A DNA stretch of 64,000 bases from Sympetrum striolatum. Taxonomy: Eukaryota > Arthropoda > Insecta > Odonata > Libellulidae. Under the pieces are notes generated by a model that saw only the letters and a list, made by a program, of their open reading frames with translations, was not told the DNA's origin and searched no databases. The stretch covers positions 42,875,393 to 42,939,392 of the forward strand of contig OX388350.1 of assembly GCA_947579665.1 (NCBI GenBank), in the 5' to 3' direction. Within the stretch, counting starts at the first letter, position 1, and each line of letters opens with the position of its first letter. The translations under genes and the position numbers were made by a program. Shown in pieces: positions 47,861-61,896 of this stretch.

Positions 47861-48347
47861 AAAAATGAACAACCATTATCACAAACCGAATCAATATCAC
47901 CGCCAACCAAAAGCATTAAGTTAGTAGTACTGAAAGAAATGTTGGATCACGGCTGTTATTGACTTAGTTTTAAAATTTTCTTTTTTTCTGCCCTGTTACC
48001 TGGTTTCTCCGAATACCAGTGAATGATTCGAGGAACGCTGACAAAGACGGCTAATGGAGATTATCAAGCTCTAATTATGTCGGTACATTAATTAAGTACT
48101 CTGAATTTAGTGTAGAATATGTATCAATAATTATAGTGACTGAAAAAGTGGAAAGTAGCACAAAAACAACTCCAGGTTTCCAGAGCTGATTTTTGAACTC
48201 TCTTTACCATATTTAACAACATTTTGATGGTCCATAACGAGATTTAATTTATAGCTGTGCGATTTTTTTCTACATTAGAGTTTTTAATTTCAAATGCGAT
48301 GTTAGTGAATGATTATTCATAGAAACCTAGGCTAACATTTTAGTCAA
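47861..48347. other. Unassigned AT-rich DNA
   Basis: Between the long inverted-repeat structure and the Tigger-like element. Nothing recognised. Confidence 0.4.
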
Positions 48348-48349
48348 TA

Positions 48350-48871
48350 CAGTAGAACCTCGGTTCACGACCGAACGCTGTGACGAACACAGCATCGTTC
48401 CTGAGAAACAGTTGCAGATAGGTTGATCAGTGAACACAGTTCATGAGCAATTTGCGGATGACTTTATCAGTGAAACAAGACAAATTCCATTGCAATATAA
48501 TAACATTTAGCTATCTTAAATTCAAGTTACTGTATTTTATATTTATTTCGAATTTTCTTTTATTCTTTTATCCCATATGGGTCTTCTTCTGTATACGCAA
48601 GCTGTTAACTGATCGCAGTCAATGACGCTCATAAAGACGAATTAAGGAAAAAACGTAAAGTATTAAAATTTATTTTATTTATTTTTTATAACTAATTTTA
48701 CATGTAATTTACGTGCATTCTAAACAAAAATACACTTAAGAAATACAAAGTTTCAGAGTCTGGAACGGATTAATTGTATTTACATTAATTTCAACGGGAG
48801 AAATTGTCTCAGTTCACGACCAGGGTCCTGGAACAGATTAAGTTCGTGAACTGAATAACTTGAATCCATTG
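48350..48871. mobile_element. Tigger/pogo-like non-autonomous element, about 520 bp
   Basis: Starts CAGTAGAACCTCGGTTCACG after a TA; CAGTAxAACCTCG is a typical Tigger-type end. Near the right end, GTTCGTGAACTGAATAACTT is a diverged complement of the left end, followed by a TA at 48872-48873. Additional copies of the CAGTTCACGAC words inside (48809-48850) suggest internal subterminal repeats. No transposase is encoded. Right boundary approximate. Confidence 0.55.
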
Positions 48872-48873
48872 TA

Positions 48874-51800
48874 TTTACTTTCGAATCCTTGGAACTTATG
48901 TAGGTTACAACTGTTTACCACTTTTATGACTTTATAGATACTTTTGCTATTATACGAGATTATGCTAACGACTTTTTCACGCTAGCATTTGCAGATATGC
49001 GGTCAGCGCGTCATTTATCAAAGGAGTGCGTTTCATCGAAATCTCATTTCTTGGCGTCCTCCCCAATATCGGATTGGCTTTAAGAAGCCATCTCGACCAA
49101 GAAATCTCATGTTTTAAGTTAACATTCTCGGAGCGTTTGAACACGTTCTTTTCACCGCATCAAGACTCGATGATTCTCCGCAAATGTCTTTTTTTCCGTT
49201 CCAGTTTCATACCTCCAAACCATGAGAATGGGATCCGCTCGCAGTTGTGAATAATTCATTCTTATGTGATTCGAAGCCGTTCCGCGCCGCGAGATTTCCG
49301 CGCCATTCTGTGAAACGATAGTCACTTTTTTCTCAGAAAATAAACTTCTCAATGTGCAAATTCATCCTCATTTGGAAGGAAGGCCAGCGCCATATTTCAC
49401 CGGGTTTTTGCTCCTTATTTTATCTCCCGGAATCTGTTTTCGGATATTTTGCATCCCGAGTCGGCCGAAAACAATGATATGCTCCGTGCATCTCTCTGTG
49501 AGTTTGTAACAAGAAAAGTTTCGGCTTTTCTTCGGTTGTCCAGCATTAGGTTTTTGTAAATGATTAGATAAAGTAAACACTCAGGGGTAGTTTTTGGTTT
49601 TGAATATGTTCCGTTTATTCCTGTTGGTGCCATTCTTATTTGCAATTTAAATAATCAAAAAATTTCAAGATCGGAAGGGAAAATATCACAATTCCGAAAG
49701 AAGATCAAGGTGCAAATTTCAGATTTGTTTCCTCTTTAAGGATAATTGATCTCCTTTTAAAAGTTTCGTTACTTTAAACGGGGATTAATAATGTTGTAAT
49801 ATCAATTGCGGATTTATTTGTAGAAATATGTTTATTTTGAATAAAATTGAATGTTTTATGTGATTTTTATCTTTGGAAAAGGCATACTTTACAATTTCAA
49901 TTTTTGGGCTATTATAATGCCTCGGTTAGTCATCAGATGCAAATTTCACCTTACAGGTGTTGGAAAATGACCACTGCAGGTTAAGCACCTTAATTGCATT
50001 ACATTAATCATCCATTGATTTCTCATCCTCAGTTCCATTGAACGTTTTATTTATAATTACGGAACCCTTTTGAAAATTAATGATTGTCACATGTGAGAAT
50101 TTGTTGAAATATCTAGTGTTAAGCAGAAAAATTTTCATGGCTAGAATTTGTCAAGTCCGCATTTCTATCATGCACTACGTAAAATACTTGACAAAAATGT
50201 CATTGATCAGTTATACATTCTTATGAGAATCGGAAGTTGAACCAGGTTAAGTTTTTGCGACTATTTGATAATCCGAAGTTTGTCATCACTTTTTACTATA
50301 GTGATTCTTCATATGGCGAATTAAAGATGAAAGTTAGCAAATTAGTAAGTTCGTTCAAGTATTGTTATTTATTAGCCGGAAATAAAATTTAACATGTATT
50401 ATCAAATCTTAAAATTATTACATAAACACGAAATCAAAACCACTTTCATTTGTTTATCAACAGAAATGAAAACAATCCATTTTGTTTTGTCTCTGCGAAT
50501 TTTTCAAATCTTTGTACATGTATCCGTCAAAGGTTTGATTACGAAAAAAATCCAAAATTCTTCGTTATCTGGGTCATTAGCCAGTTAAGATATATGTATA
50601 ATGGCATTCTGAATATTTAAAAAAATACTCCATGTTGTAGCTTCTATGAGCTAGTATTCCTCTGATTTGCCAGAGTCCTTTCTATCCTATCCTTTCGTGG
50701 TGAATAATGCTATACTTTCTTTGGTACTACCCACAATTTTATTTAAATATTTACAATTTTTGTTGTAAAAATAAACGAAGATTATGTCATTAGTTTAATT
50801 CAAATATCATAGAATTTTTACTGCCTAAGTCTTGTATTTTAACTGTCGAAGTCTTTCATGTTCACTGCTTCTCAAAAATTTTATTGTTTTACAGTTTGGA
50901 GTAATTTACTCTATTTTTTTGTCTTGTCAACTTGTAGTATTTACTCATCTTCATTTCGATGAAATTTAAACGTGTGTGACCTTTTTATGTCCCTATTAAA
51001 CAGCCCAGAGCTGTTGGAATAACACATAATAGTCAGGATTTTTCACTCCTTTCCTAACCGAATAATGAATGTAACAATAATTTTCAAACGGATATTGTTT
51101 GCAGGGACCAATTACTGGCGGAAACTAGGAAGGCTTAAGTTTCTCTTCCGACGTTTTTCCTTTTTCTTTAACTTGAAAGAACTTGAGATGTGCGGCAGAA
51201 GAAAGGCAGTTTTAAGGAAGATGACGGTTTTTTCAGTATCAAAATTCTTTCAAAAACGGTATAAAACTCCTTTCATAGGGAGTTGAATGGCAGAATAAAG
51301 GCGGCACGATAATGAGCTTAGGCTCCGCGTGGGCTTCTTTGGAAATCTTTTGATAGATTTTCGTCATTATTACTTTTTCCTTCGGCTCACGATTTCTCGC
51401 ACGTGTGCTTGTATGGCGGAATAAAGCAGAATGTTTTTCCTCAACTATGAAACTGAATCTCTGTTTCGTTACTTTTAAATAATCCGATATGTTAAGTACA
51501 TGACAGAAATGCGGAGAAAGTAGATTACTCCAAATCAGTGGATTGGAAAATAGCAATAGCAATCCTTGGCACTTTCAGATGCCTTATAGTCTAGGTAGAT
51601 ATTATGATTGCGATATTTTATATTGGATAAATTCCAGTTAAAAATTAGAATATGTGTAGAAATTATCAGACCTGAGTTAGATTGCTGGCCACTTCGACTT
51701 ATTTCGCTGTATTTTATTGTTTTGTGTTATTTTCTTTTTTGTTCTAAGAATAGAGTTACATCGAATCTTGATGGCTACGGTGTAGAATATTGAAACAGTC

Positions 51801-53447
51801 ATACCTTGGTGGACGAAAATGGTATGTTTCAGTATCATTATTGATAGCTAAAATTTTGTTTTCCATGTTTTGACAAATGCTGAAATACTGCCAGAAATCA
51901 TCCGTTTTATTCTGCTTTAAAGTAAGAATGTACCATCTATGAGATGGAAATTTATGAAAATCTGTGTTAATCATATCCCTTGCCCATCTGTACAGCAATC
52001 AACCAGAAGACTGGCTGTATTCTCATCCACTTCACCGTAAGCTATTACGAGCTTTAGATTAAGAATTTGACTTAAAATAAATGACATCAAGTGAAGTGAT
52101 TTTTTCTTTATTGTCTCTCTGAACCAGAATGCAACAAATGGAAAATTTCCACGTAAGCACTTGGCACTAGTGACCATATAAATAACAACGAATAGCATGC
52201 AATGGCGATTTGTCAGGAAAAATATTTATAACCTTAAGATAAATGAAAATATTCCATTCATGTAGATATATAGAGTAAATACGCGAAATTCCAGAAATGA
52301 AGTCTTTATCCGAATCCGTGTTCTTAGTTTTGGTCGGAAAATGGGAGAACGTCTTAGTTTCGGCTATAAATATATATTTCACTAGGGTTACCGATAGGTC
52401 GGTGCATCTGTATTTATCACCGCTGGTCTTACTAATTTGTATTATACAATATTATAATATATGAATGCGAAGTTAAATTGGATATGCAGAAATTCCAGTT
52501 CCACCTTGTGACCTTAAGAAAAAGATGCCAAGCTTCGATTTCTTTATTCATATTAACTCCGCTGATATTGGGGGCAGACTTTGTTAAAAGATACTTCACA
52601 TTACAGCAAAAATTACGACGAGATTTCATTTCATTCCGAAACGGTGACCTAGACACGTGTCATCTCAATTTTCCGATAGCGGAAAAACGAGTCGCGACGG
52701 GGATTTGGAAATTTCCGAAATAAATGAGCGTCTACGCGTCTCTAGGGCTCCTCAAATCGCCCACGTAACAAAGATGCTCCTCCGCGCCTTATTCCTCGAA
52801 GATTGAAAAATCCAACGCCTCCCTTACAATCCTATCTCCCGTTTAAGGTAATGGTTTTCTTAATGGAAAGATGTGCGAGGAAGCCATCTTGTTATTCTTG
52901 CCCCGGAGATCGCTCGCTCCATCGCCGATCTTTTCTCTCTTCCGAAGGGAAGAGAGATAACAAGAAGAGTTATCGGCGGTGAGGAGATGAAGTATGGGAG
53001 AAAGGACCTACGCGGGGAATGGAAATTGCAGGGCCGCGGATAAAAATGACGTCCTGGGAAAAATAAGGAAAGGATTCCGAACGTACGGAGGTTCATCTTT
53101 CCTCCTTTAGAGGGCTCCGGCGATCGAATTTTTTTCTCGTGTCATCTGGAAGGACAGAATTTCGTCGTCTTTGTGGAATCGGGTTAACGTTTGGGAGAGT
53201 ACGTGATGTCTCTTTCATCTTGTATCCCGTTTTTCTTCGTTTTCCCTGTGCCCTGTATTCAGTGATTTCTGTCCCCATCTGCTTTTCCCCCATTGAGATT
53301 TTTTTCATTTGTGTTATTCTTGGATGTTTTGACGCGTTTTTTATTAGGTTTCTTTTTATTATTAGATTACTGCATATTTCGTGTATTACCTATGTCCTTA
53401 GATGCTGATTTTATCCTCGTTTTGTTAAAAAAATTGCCTTTTCTGAT
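48874..53447. other. Unassigned DNA
   Basis: About 4.6 kb. ORFs up to 107 codons (51239-51562 minus) show no domains, and many overlap on both strands (49026-49645). The plus strand at about 52850-53060 is purine-rich, explaining minus ORFs there. GC-richer patch at about 52640-53170. No element termini recognised. Confidence 0.4.
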
Positions 53448-53715
53448 AATAATGGAAACATGAAGACCCCTATTACATCCATTTCAATTATTATTCAATT
53501 TCCGAAGACACGCAATCATTTCCTAGCCAGAAAAACCCGACTAACTGGGATTCGAATCCGGGACATCGGCTTCGGAGTGCTAGCACGCAAACCTTTCCGC
53601 CACCTCAGCCGGTAAAAACTTGTACGAAATCTTTTCTTGTTGATTTCGCACAAGTTTTGTTAGTAAGGACTTTTTCAAATGAAATTCCACCTAATAACGC
53701 TGATTATTATTCATA
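53448..53715 (-). repeat. tRNA-derived SINE-like repeat, copy B
   Basis: Partner of 248-478, same orientation. The tRNA-like head (about 53535-53612, minus) reads GCCGGCTGAGGTGGCGG, then GTGCTAGCACTCCGAAGCC, then a strong B box GGATTCGAATCCC. The body toward lower coordinates shares CCATTTCAATTATTATT and TGGAAA blocks with copy A; sequence above the head shares GAAATTCCACCTAAT. This copy is the better preserved of the two. A hairpin (ACTTGT...ACAAGT) lies at about 53617-53660 and is absent from copy A. Confidence 0.65.
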
Positions 53716-56700
53716 ATACTATTTTTTGGTATTTTCTATCTTTAGTCTTCGAAGTTAACGTACTCACTATGCGTCTAAACATTCATACGTTGAGGAAAGC
53801 CCGTTGCCTCTTCTATTTATAATACCCTTCCATGCTTTCCTGTCCTCAGATGTATTTACATATTCACAGGTCTCATCATCCATTCCCATTTAAATTTTCA
53901 TCCTCACACGTGTGGTGTAAGGAAAGAAAATTTGGAACACGCTTTTTAAATGAGTTAGAAGTTTAAAATCTCCTATTGGGGTCTTTGTCGGCGCTCCGCT
54001 ACTCGTTGCCACCGGTATTCGGAAACAAAAGGAAGGTCCGGATTATCAAGATGTTTGGGTGTATCTTTGAAAGTTGGTAATCTGGGTCTTCTTGCTGTTT
54101 CCGAAGGTTTTTTCGGCAACAAGATGCGGGGCGTCGACAAAGATGGCTATTGGAAATTTTAAACCTCGTACGTGTCTTTCTCTTCAGCATTCTTCTTTAC
54201 CTCATTTAACTGCTTAAGTTATTGTAGAAAAATGGAAATGGTGATGCGAGCGCCCATCAAATGAACCTGCCTTATTGGACGGAAGTATCTTATAAACTAT
54301 AAAATGAACTAACTAAATTGATCGATACTTTGGGAATTGTAGTGGATGCGGGACTTGAACACTTTTTTCTTATTTCTTTTGGAATTATATTTTTCTTCTT
54401 ACATAAAAAGGAAGATCAAACTTTTCACAATTATTTTTCTTTATCTTGCGCTGGTTTTCAACTTGCGAACATACTGTTTGTAGTTCTGCGACCTTTTGTC
54501 TTACTACTTGATGTGTTCTACGGCTAAATAAATTGAAAATGATGTAATTCCTAGGATATGAAATTAGTTATCTCGTATATCTTAGATATCTCGAGTTAGG
54601 CAAATAAATTAAAATTTAGCGAAACTTTTCTCTGCAGAAAATCGGGTTTCTCGATGGTTTATCTGTGCTACCTATGAGAGAAATGCCATGAAGAAAATAA
54701 GAATAATATAAATTTTTAAGGGCGTTTTGTAGACACATATGAAAGTTACCGTTCATGAAAATTTTTTAAGGATTTGAGAGGAATTGTTTATAGTTGTAGC
54801 TTCTCAAAGCTTTCGTAAAGCTACCACAGTAGAATACTTATGTTCGAGCCGAAATGGATTTTCCGCTCTGTAACAGAAATATGTGGACAATCCTGAACTC
54901 CACCCATCATACCCTTCGATAACGTTCCCAATAATACTTTCCAATTTCTTCGCTACTACTCTTCTTTTCCAACACTTCTGATTCCTAACATCACTTAGCC
55001 CTTAACTCGTCCAATACCAATCGAAATCCCTTTCTATAATTGGCTGCAGCCCTCCCACATCGTCTCCTTTCCAAATTGGACCACCTCTTCCGATATCCCA
55101 ACCGCTAACTCATTTATCTTTCCTATCTGCGAAATTCCTCTCTCTCTCCCAACGGCATGCCTCGGGCTAATTTTAGGCTTGTTCATTTCTCCTTCCCACG
55201 CAAATTCCTGCTGTTTTTACGTATACTTTGGTGGAGAAGCAACAGTTTTGGTTTTCTTTCTCGTTCCGTTAATTTCTTTCTCCCTGGTTTTAGGCCATCG
55301 GGACTGCGAATTGCCAATTTTCTGCAGAATCGAATCAGTCATCTCGAGTCGAAATTGAGTAAGGGTTCAAATCGAATCGCAGTCTGAAGACGAACTCGCT
55401 TTTTTCTTATTTATTCCTACGTTATTACATATGCATGCATTTCAGTCATGTCAGCTTTTCATCCATGGTGATGTTAAGCTTTAATTTTCTCATCGTAGCA
55501 AATGTAGCTATGTTTTCAGCCTAGACAGGAATGTAATACATTTGAGTTAAATTTATAAGTCGCTGTAATTTGATATTTTATAAGAATCGAAATTTAAATA
55601 TTTGTATTTTCTTTAAGGTACGAATTTTAATCCTCAAGATGAAAGCAAATATTTTTTCTATCGAAAAAGATTCATGCTTTTTAAATCCTCAGTAAAATCT
55701 TCTCAATAATAAGGGAAGGCGTTAGTGGGTTTATACCCTCGAAATAATACTAATTATTGTAATTGATTAAACATTTGCAAAGAATGACGTTGCCGTCTCA
55801 GATGGATTTGGTAGGGTTTTTCTCAGTTTTAGCGCCTGGATTTTGATGCTACTTCTTTACCGTTATTGCAACTCTTAAAAAGGATACAACTTCTATAAAT
55901 GTTTTTCATGATAACGGAATGTTAGAGGAAGGTTTTTGTCGTAGATTAAGTGTCGTATGTCACTGTAAATGTCAATCTGGAAATAATTATTTCAACATAA
56001 AGAACGCTTCTTAAGGAGAAAGTTTTAATGAATGACGATGGATGACAGCAAGTAATACCTCACTCTTCATCTTGCTAAGTAAGCCTCATTCCCCGCATAA
56101 GCTCTGAGTAAGTAATTTTTGAGGGTATGAAGTACCAACCGGCCTTCTGCCAGACTTAACATACAGACTAATTAATACTAATAATTTCTACATCAAGGTT
56201 TTTCACCCTATAGCCACAGTTATTGGGGCTTGGTGACGCTGAATTACGTTCAGATCTTAAATATGCACTCTGTACTTACATTAAAAGAGTCAAGATAGGA
56301 TAAAAAATATAGTTATAAAAATTATTAAAAGTACTGCATTATTTTTAAACAATAACACGAAATTACTTTGTTAATATTTACAAAGATGCATTTTTCATCC
56401 TGCGACGGGTCTTAAGACCAGTATACTTCGGGTGGAAGCACCAAAGATGGCAATCCCGCTGGGAAACTTCCGCTCCACGATGTTTCATCTTTGATTCAAA
56501 CATTATTTTCATTTAAATCATACGCGAGTTTTCCCTTCTCCCGATTTCTTTATTATCTCATTTGCCTTAGATCTAGGGTAAACTGCTTTTGTTCCAGGCC
56601 TTTATTCTCCGAACGCCAAATTTTTTCAGCCCCATTCCCCCATTTTATTACCTTTTCATTTTTTCGATCGCCTTTTGTCTGACCGTACCCTCTGCTATTC

Positions 56701-59700
56701 CTCGTACGCGACCTCGCCCATAACGTTTTCTCTCTTTCCGCCTCTTTACGTTGTCTTTGTGAATGCCAATTTCACTCTCCCATCTTCCGCGCTTCTTTGA
56801 CTCCTTGTTTTTCTCAATCCCTTTGAGAGTAACCTCAAATCGTTATCCGCTTAGTTTTTCAATGTCAGTCGTTCACGTCGACGTTCGCAAGAGGTGCATT
56901 TTTTATTCGTTTTCATCCGGAAAGGAACGTTTCATTTTTTTGCCACCATAAGTTGTATTTTGCAGCTATTTTTGGTCTCATCCCCGTTGTTCTTTATCTT
57001 CTCAGAAAGCGTGCATCTCGAGTGTATTGCTATTGCCATTTTTGGAATGCTTTAGAGAATAGTACCTTTTTACCTTCTCCCCATCGTGTTACGCTATGTA
57101 AATTCTATCCACCACTTTACTCGGCACGCGAGACCATCTTTCCCATTCACTCTCACCGTAGCCTTCCCTTGCTTTTTTTTGAAGTTTCGAATGTAAGTAG
57201 CGTTGTATTGTATTACCTCTCGGATTGAGAGTGCAGGATAAATTGTGTTCGCGGTTTGTTTGAACATTTGCCTGTTACAGAGAGAGAATGAGGAAGAGAG
57301 ATTTGTGAGTTCTTGTTTGCTCCAAAGGAAACTTTTTCGCCAGTTTTCTTTATTTCTAAATCAAGAGTAATGTGGTTACATTCAGTTTATAAGCGGTTAT
57401 GTTAGTTATGGATATACAGTGATCTTTAGTGATAATTTTCTCTCTCTAGAAGGGCAAGAATATGTCTGTTAAGCAAATTGAAATATCATTCCAGTCTTTT
57501 TATTTAGTAATCAAGTAAGCAGCAATTTTTGGGATTCTTTATTATATAATGGCAAATTAACTTCCACTTGTGACTTATTCTAAGGATAATTTAGCTGTTT
57601 ATAGCTGTTGCGTTATTGCCAATTTTCATCAATATTCAGCAAAAAGACTTGATTTTAGAAAAGGGAATGATTGATTCTTAACTAAATTAGTAGCTATGAT
57701 AGATGTTAGAAACATCAGTGGAGGCATGCAAAACATTTTCCACTCATTTCAAATGCCATCTTATTTCACAGAGAAAATTCGAGATGATATAATTCAATAC
57801 GTTCCATTTAAAAGTCTGTCTATCCTAAGAACTCAATTTTTAATAATAACCTCTCTTGCAATTTCTAACGGTCGAGCTACTTCTTAGACCAAATGAATCT
57901 TTAATGTATTTATTTATTCGAAATTCATTGCAATTTTGTCTGTATACCAGCGGTGTTGTATGTAATGCGTAGAGGTGTATTTATTGATATTTCAAAGCTT
58001 TCTATTTTCTTTTTTTGTGTTAATTATTCGCACTAAAAATTGAGATAATTTTTATTCATATTATATTAAGATGTAATTTTCATTAATTAGAAACTTGTCC
58101 TTCACCTGAATTCAAATTTAAGAAATCATCTGTTTGGGATGCAGGTCTTTTTTTCTCTATTTTGTGTAGAAGCAAATAAAATGGTCTAGAGGGGTTTATC
58201 ACTGCTTGGAGGAAGCTCTACAGAAACATTTCGCGCGATGAATGAGATCGCTTGCCGTTGGTAACGATACTTTAAGGGAGGAAACGTCAGGCATTAGCAT
58301 ATCTCGCACCATGAAGTGCGCATAACAGCGAGGTCAAGGTTAATGCCGGAATATTTCGTGGCAAATGCTCCAAGTATGCTTCGCCTAGGAATGGAAAGGA
58401 TGCTGTGTAACGTATCGCGGCGCAAGTCATCTGTATCATCAGTAGCATCAGATTGCTTATTCACCAGACGCTTCGCTAAATATCATATTTGCTCAACTGC
58501 GAAAACAACGTAAAGTCAAAATTATACATATCCTGTGTTTCCCATTTTGCTAGAGAAGCTCTATCCTCAAGTGTAATAGAATTTCGAAACAAAGAGTGGA
58601 TTTGTTTTGTCATAACGTAAAGAGTTGAAATTGCTTTTTATATGTACGATTCATGACTAGCACGTAAATTTGCTTTCCGTTTTCGTAGGACAGAAAAGAC
58701 TGCCCATTATAAAAGGCATTCTAAATAATTTATATGTAGGTATTGTCGCCAAAAAGTTTAATTTTCCCATTAAGATTGTATAGAAATTGCAATTTGCATT
58801 ATTAAATTAAATTTATTTTTATTCTTTAATTCGTTTGAGTATCAAGCGTCGTGGTATGAGATGCAGAAAAATTCTGGAGTAATTAAATCGTTCTAATTAA
58901 CTAACTTTAAAATCAAGTGTGATTGCTTAAGCATGAACATAATTTATATTTAAAGTGGATGGAATATGACTATTATTTTGCAGCTTTGACGATAAAATTT
59001 TCTCTATTTTCCTCTCAAAGAATGTCCTTCATTTAGCTAAATGCCTCCTCATTTACCTTTTCCACTGTAATTATCCTCTTTCTGCTAATTGAATCACCCT
59101 CTAAGGAAGCTCCTGCAAGTTGATATCCTCTTTTGTATTTCTACTGCTTAAGCTTGAATACGTTCAAAGTATTCCTTTCCATTTAAATGTTTCTTCGCAC
59201 AAGAAAGTTCATCTACTGCCTAAGCAAATGAGTTTTCCTCGCGATTGCTGGATTTGCCGCTTCTTGGAAGTGGTATGTTTTAAAATTATGATTCATTAAA
59301 TTACTGTAATCTTAATTAATTTAATATCCCCGTAAAGTGAGTTTTTCTGAACAGTACTAAATTCATTGTAGAATTATTTTAAACATTTTACCGTTTTTCT
59401 CTGACTGTCTGAGACAGCGTTAAGTTTTCTAATAATATTAAATTTTATAGGTTTAATGACAAACTAATGCATATGTAGGACAAGTCATTGCAACTAATCA
59501 ACACACAAATCATTCATATTTCGCATCACTTATCATTACCCTGAATCACATTCCATTAATATTTCCTGATTTACATTTCAGGATCATTATTCATTACCCG
59601 CTATCACAAATGTATACAAAATATTATACATTTATAATAATTGCAACACAATAAATTCATTATAGTTTCCTATTAGAATGTTTAAATTATTCACAACAAC

Positions 59701-60690
59701 AGCTTTTATTAGCAAAATCCTCTCAATAGATGTTCAGTCTCATAACTCTTTCATTAAAAATTATTCTACGATATAAAACGGCTTCAATAAAAAGTATTTG
59801 TTATGATCGTAGTTGTACATCATATTTTTGTTCATTAAATCTAGTTCTAGCTCGATGACTAGATAGTGATTTTTATTCCGATTGTGCTAGTTGAATTTCT
59901 TGCATTTTACTTCTTAACGTGCAATTCCTTTCCAAACACTACCTTAATTCATCAATCCTTATCACGTTATACCTCATGTTTATCTTACCAACTACTTAAA
60001 ATGATTATTCCTGTTGAATCTACCTTCTGGGTGTATCTTTAAGCATTCCTTCCTCTCTTTGTTTAGAGAATCTTTCGGTGAGGATAATGATATAAAATTA
60101 TCTTAGTTTATCCATAACTCCATCACTTTAATTAATCTCATTCTCCACTCGATTTTTCTCTCTTACATCATTTCCCCCATCGTTAAAATAAGATCTTCTA
60201 TTTCTGCTCCAGAAAATCTCATCCGAATGAAATCACCTATACATCATTTTCTCGTTTCTCTTTTCGTTGTGAGATGGCGTCTTCGTCATTCGCCGTCATC
60301 TTCCTTGATTCGTTGAAGATGTCTTTCTTAAAGGTCGTTGTGATGATAGGGCATTAATCTTGTAAACTAAAAATAATCCGGTCGTTATCGTCATTTCCAA
60401 CCATCGATGATTTTCGCATTTCGGAAAGAAATTATACTTACACAGCTGCAACCGTTGTGCTCCAAGAGCAATGCTGTTGTTAATGGCTGTGTGTACTATC
60501 AATCATTCAGAATCGTTTTGACGTCAGTTTGTTGCTATCGTCAGCGCTGCTTTGGAATTACACGCTTATACGTCGCTTATCCTAAAAAAATCGTCTTCAG
60601 TAAAAATAATGTGCTGTGGCTCTGCTCTGTGTAACGCCATAACAGAGATGGTTAAGAAACAAAAACTTGGTAAGTTCCATTAGACATTTT
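53716..60690. other. Unassigned DNA with pyrimidine-rich segments
   Basis: About 7 kb. Pyrimidine-rich plus-strand segments at about 54890-55310 and 56490-57190 carry ORFs up to 91 codons (56953-57228) that are S/F/L/P-rich and lack domains. ORFs at 57696-57887 and 58316-58513 have no recognisable feature. AT-rich runs dominate 58700-60000. No termini, tRNA-like blocks or tandem repeats recognised. Confidence 0.4.
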
Positions 60691-60709
60691 TTAATATTTC
60701 TAAATGATT

Positions 60710-60760
60710 TGGTGATGGTCGTTGATGGGCGAAACCGGCCGAAATATTCAAAGGAAATTT
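60710..60760 (+). repeat. Degenerate Penelope-type 3' module
   Basis: GGTGATGGTCGTTGATGGGC followed by GAAACCGGCC has the order TGATGG...GAAAC seen in the hammerhead-like modules, but lacks a GUC site and a helix II. It is kept as a weak remnant call only. Confidence 0.3.
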
Positions 60761-60779
60761 CTCCTTCTAATGCCGAATT

Positions 60780-61894
60780 ATGTAAAAAAAATTTAATAAT
60801 ATGCTTAGAGCTAGATATAATAGATAATCTAATTTATTTGTCTTTAAAGAGTAGATAATATACGTATCTCCAGGTCCCATTGTATTAATTTGTAATTATT
60901 TTGTGTACATATTGTATAGCAATATTGTATAGATGTGGCTGAAATGATCATGTAATTATCCTTGAATGCATTGTTTGGTTGGCTATATCACTTGAAAATT
61001 TTATTACTGTCGATCATTATACTTGTGAATAATTATGTTCAACTGCTACATTGCTTACATATTTACGTACAGTTTAGTACATTGCCTACAGAAAGTTTTT
61101 AAAGAGTTTTCCCTTACATCCTTGGGCGAATGCCAGGCAGTCTCTCAATAATAATTATAATAATAGGCTCCTCTAGTCAGAAGACCGATTAAAATTTCAA
61201 TAATAAATACATTATTCTTTGTTTGAACTCACTATATTTTGTATTTAACTTTTAAATATTTACTGTTTTAAATATCTTCATGATCGGTGATTTATTAGTA
61301 TGTATTTATAGCTAAATAAAACGCTTTTAAGAGAAGTTTTAGTCTGGCGGTAAGTAAGGTCTCAAATCTCCGTCATTATCGTTTCTGCTAAACAGCTTAG
61401 TGCGGCATCATCCGAGCATGCAGCATTGCTGCGAAATCCAGGTCGTTATTTCCGTAAGCGGCTCAGTAAAAGTGATCATGATGCAGCTGCGTTTTGAACT
61501 ACCTTTTGTGATGCAGGTAATACTAATTTGATCAGCGTGGTTCATCCTCATTGCGTGCTTTGCTTGCCTCCTCTTTATTTCCGGTAGTGCTTGGAACATT
61601 CACTGAAGTTGAAACTTAATTCGTTTTGTTGTTTTTTCTTTTTCCAGTTTTTTATTTGGTGTGGTATCCTTTCTTGAATGTTCTTGTACTCGTAGATTTG
61701 TGTTCTTTCATTATACATAATAACTTAGACGTTTTATACGTAGAGGCATATGTAGACATTTTATTATTTCTTGTTTCTCCTCACTTTCTCATAATTTTCT
61801 CCTTTGAAATATTAATATTGATTTTCAGTGGAAACTATGTCATTTTGGAAGCCCTATTAATGGAGATGAATGTTTTCTGGTAACACCCGTGAAG
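60780..61894. other. Unassigned AT-rich DNA
   Basis: Contains an 85-codon hydrophobic ORF (61626-61883) rich in L, F, I and V; it could be mistaken for a membrane protein, but T-rich DNA produces such frames by chance and no family is recognised. No repeats. Confidence 0.4.
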
Positions 61895-61896
61895 TA

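Noticed and set aside
48443..48625. 60-codon ORF inside the Tigger-like element as transposase
   Set aside because: No DDE motif or DNA-binding signature; AT-rich filler between the termini.
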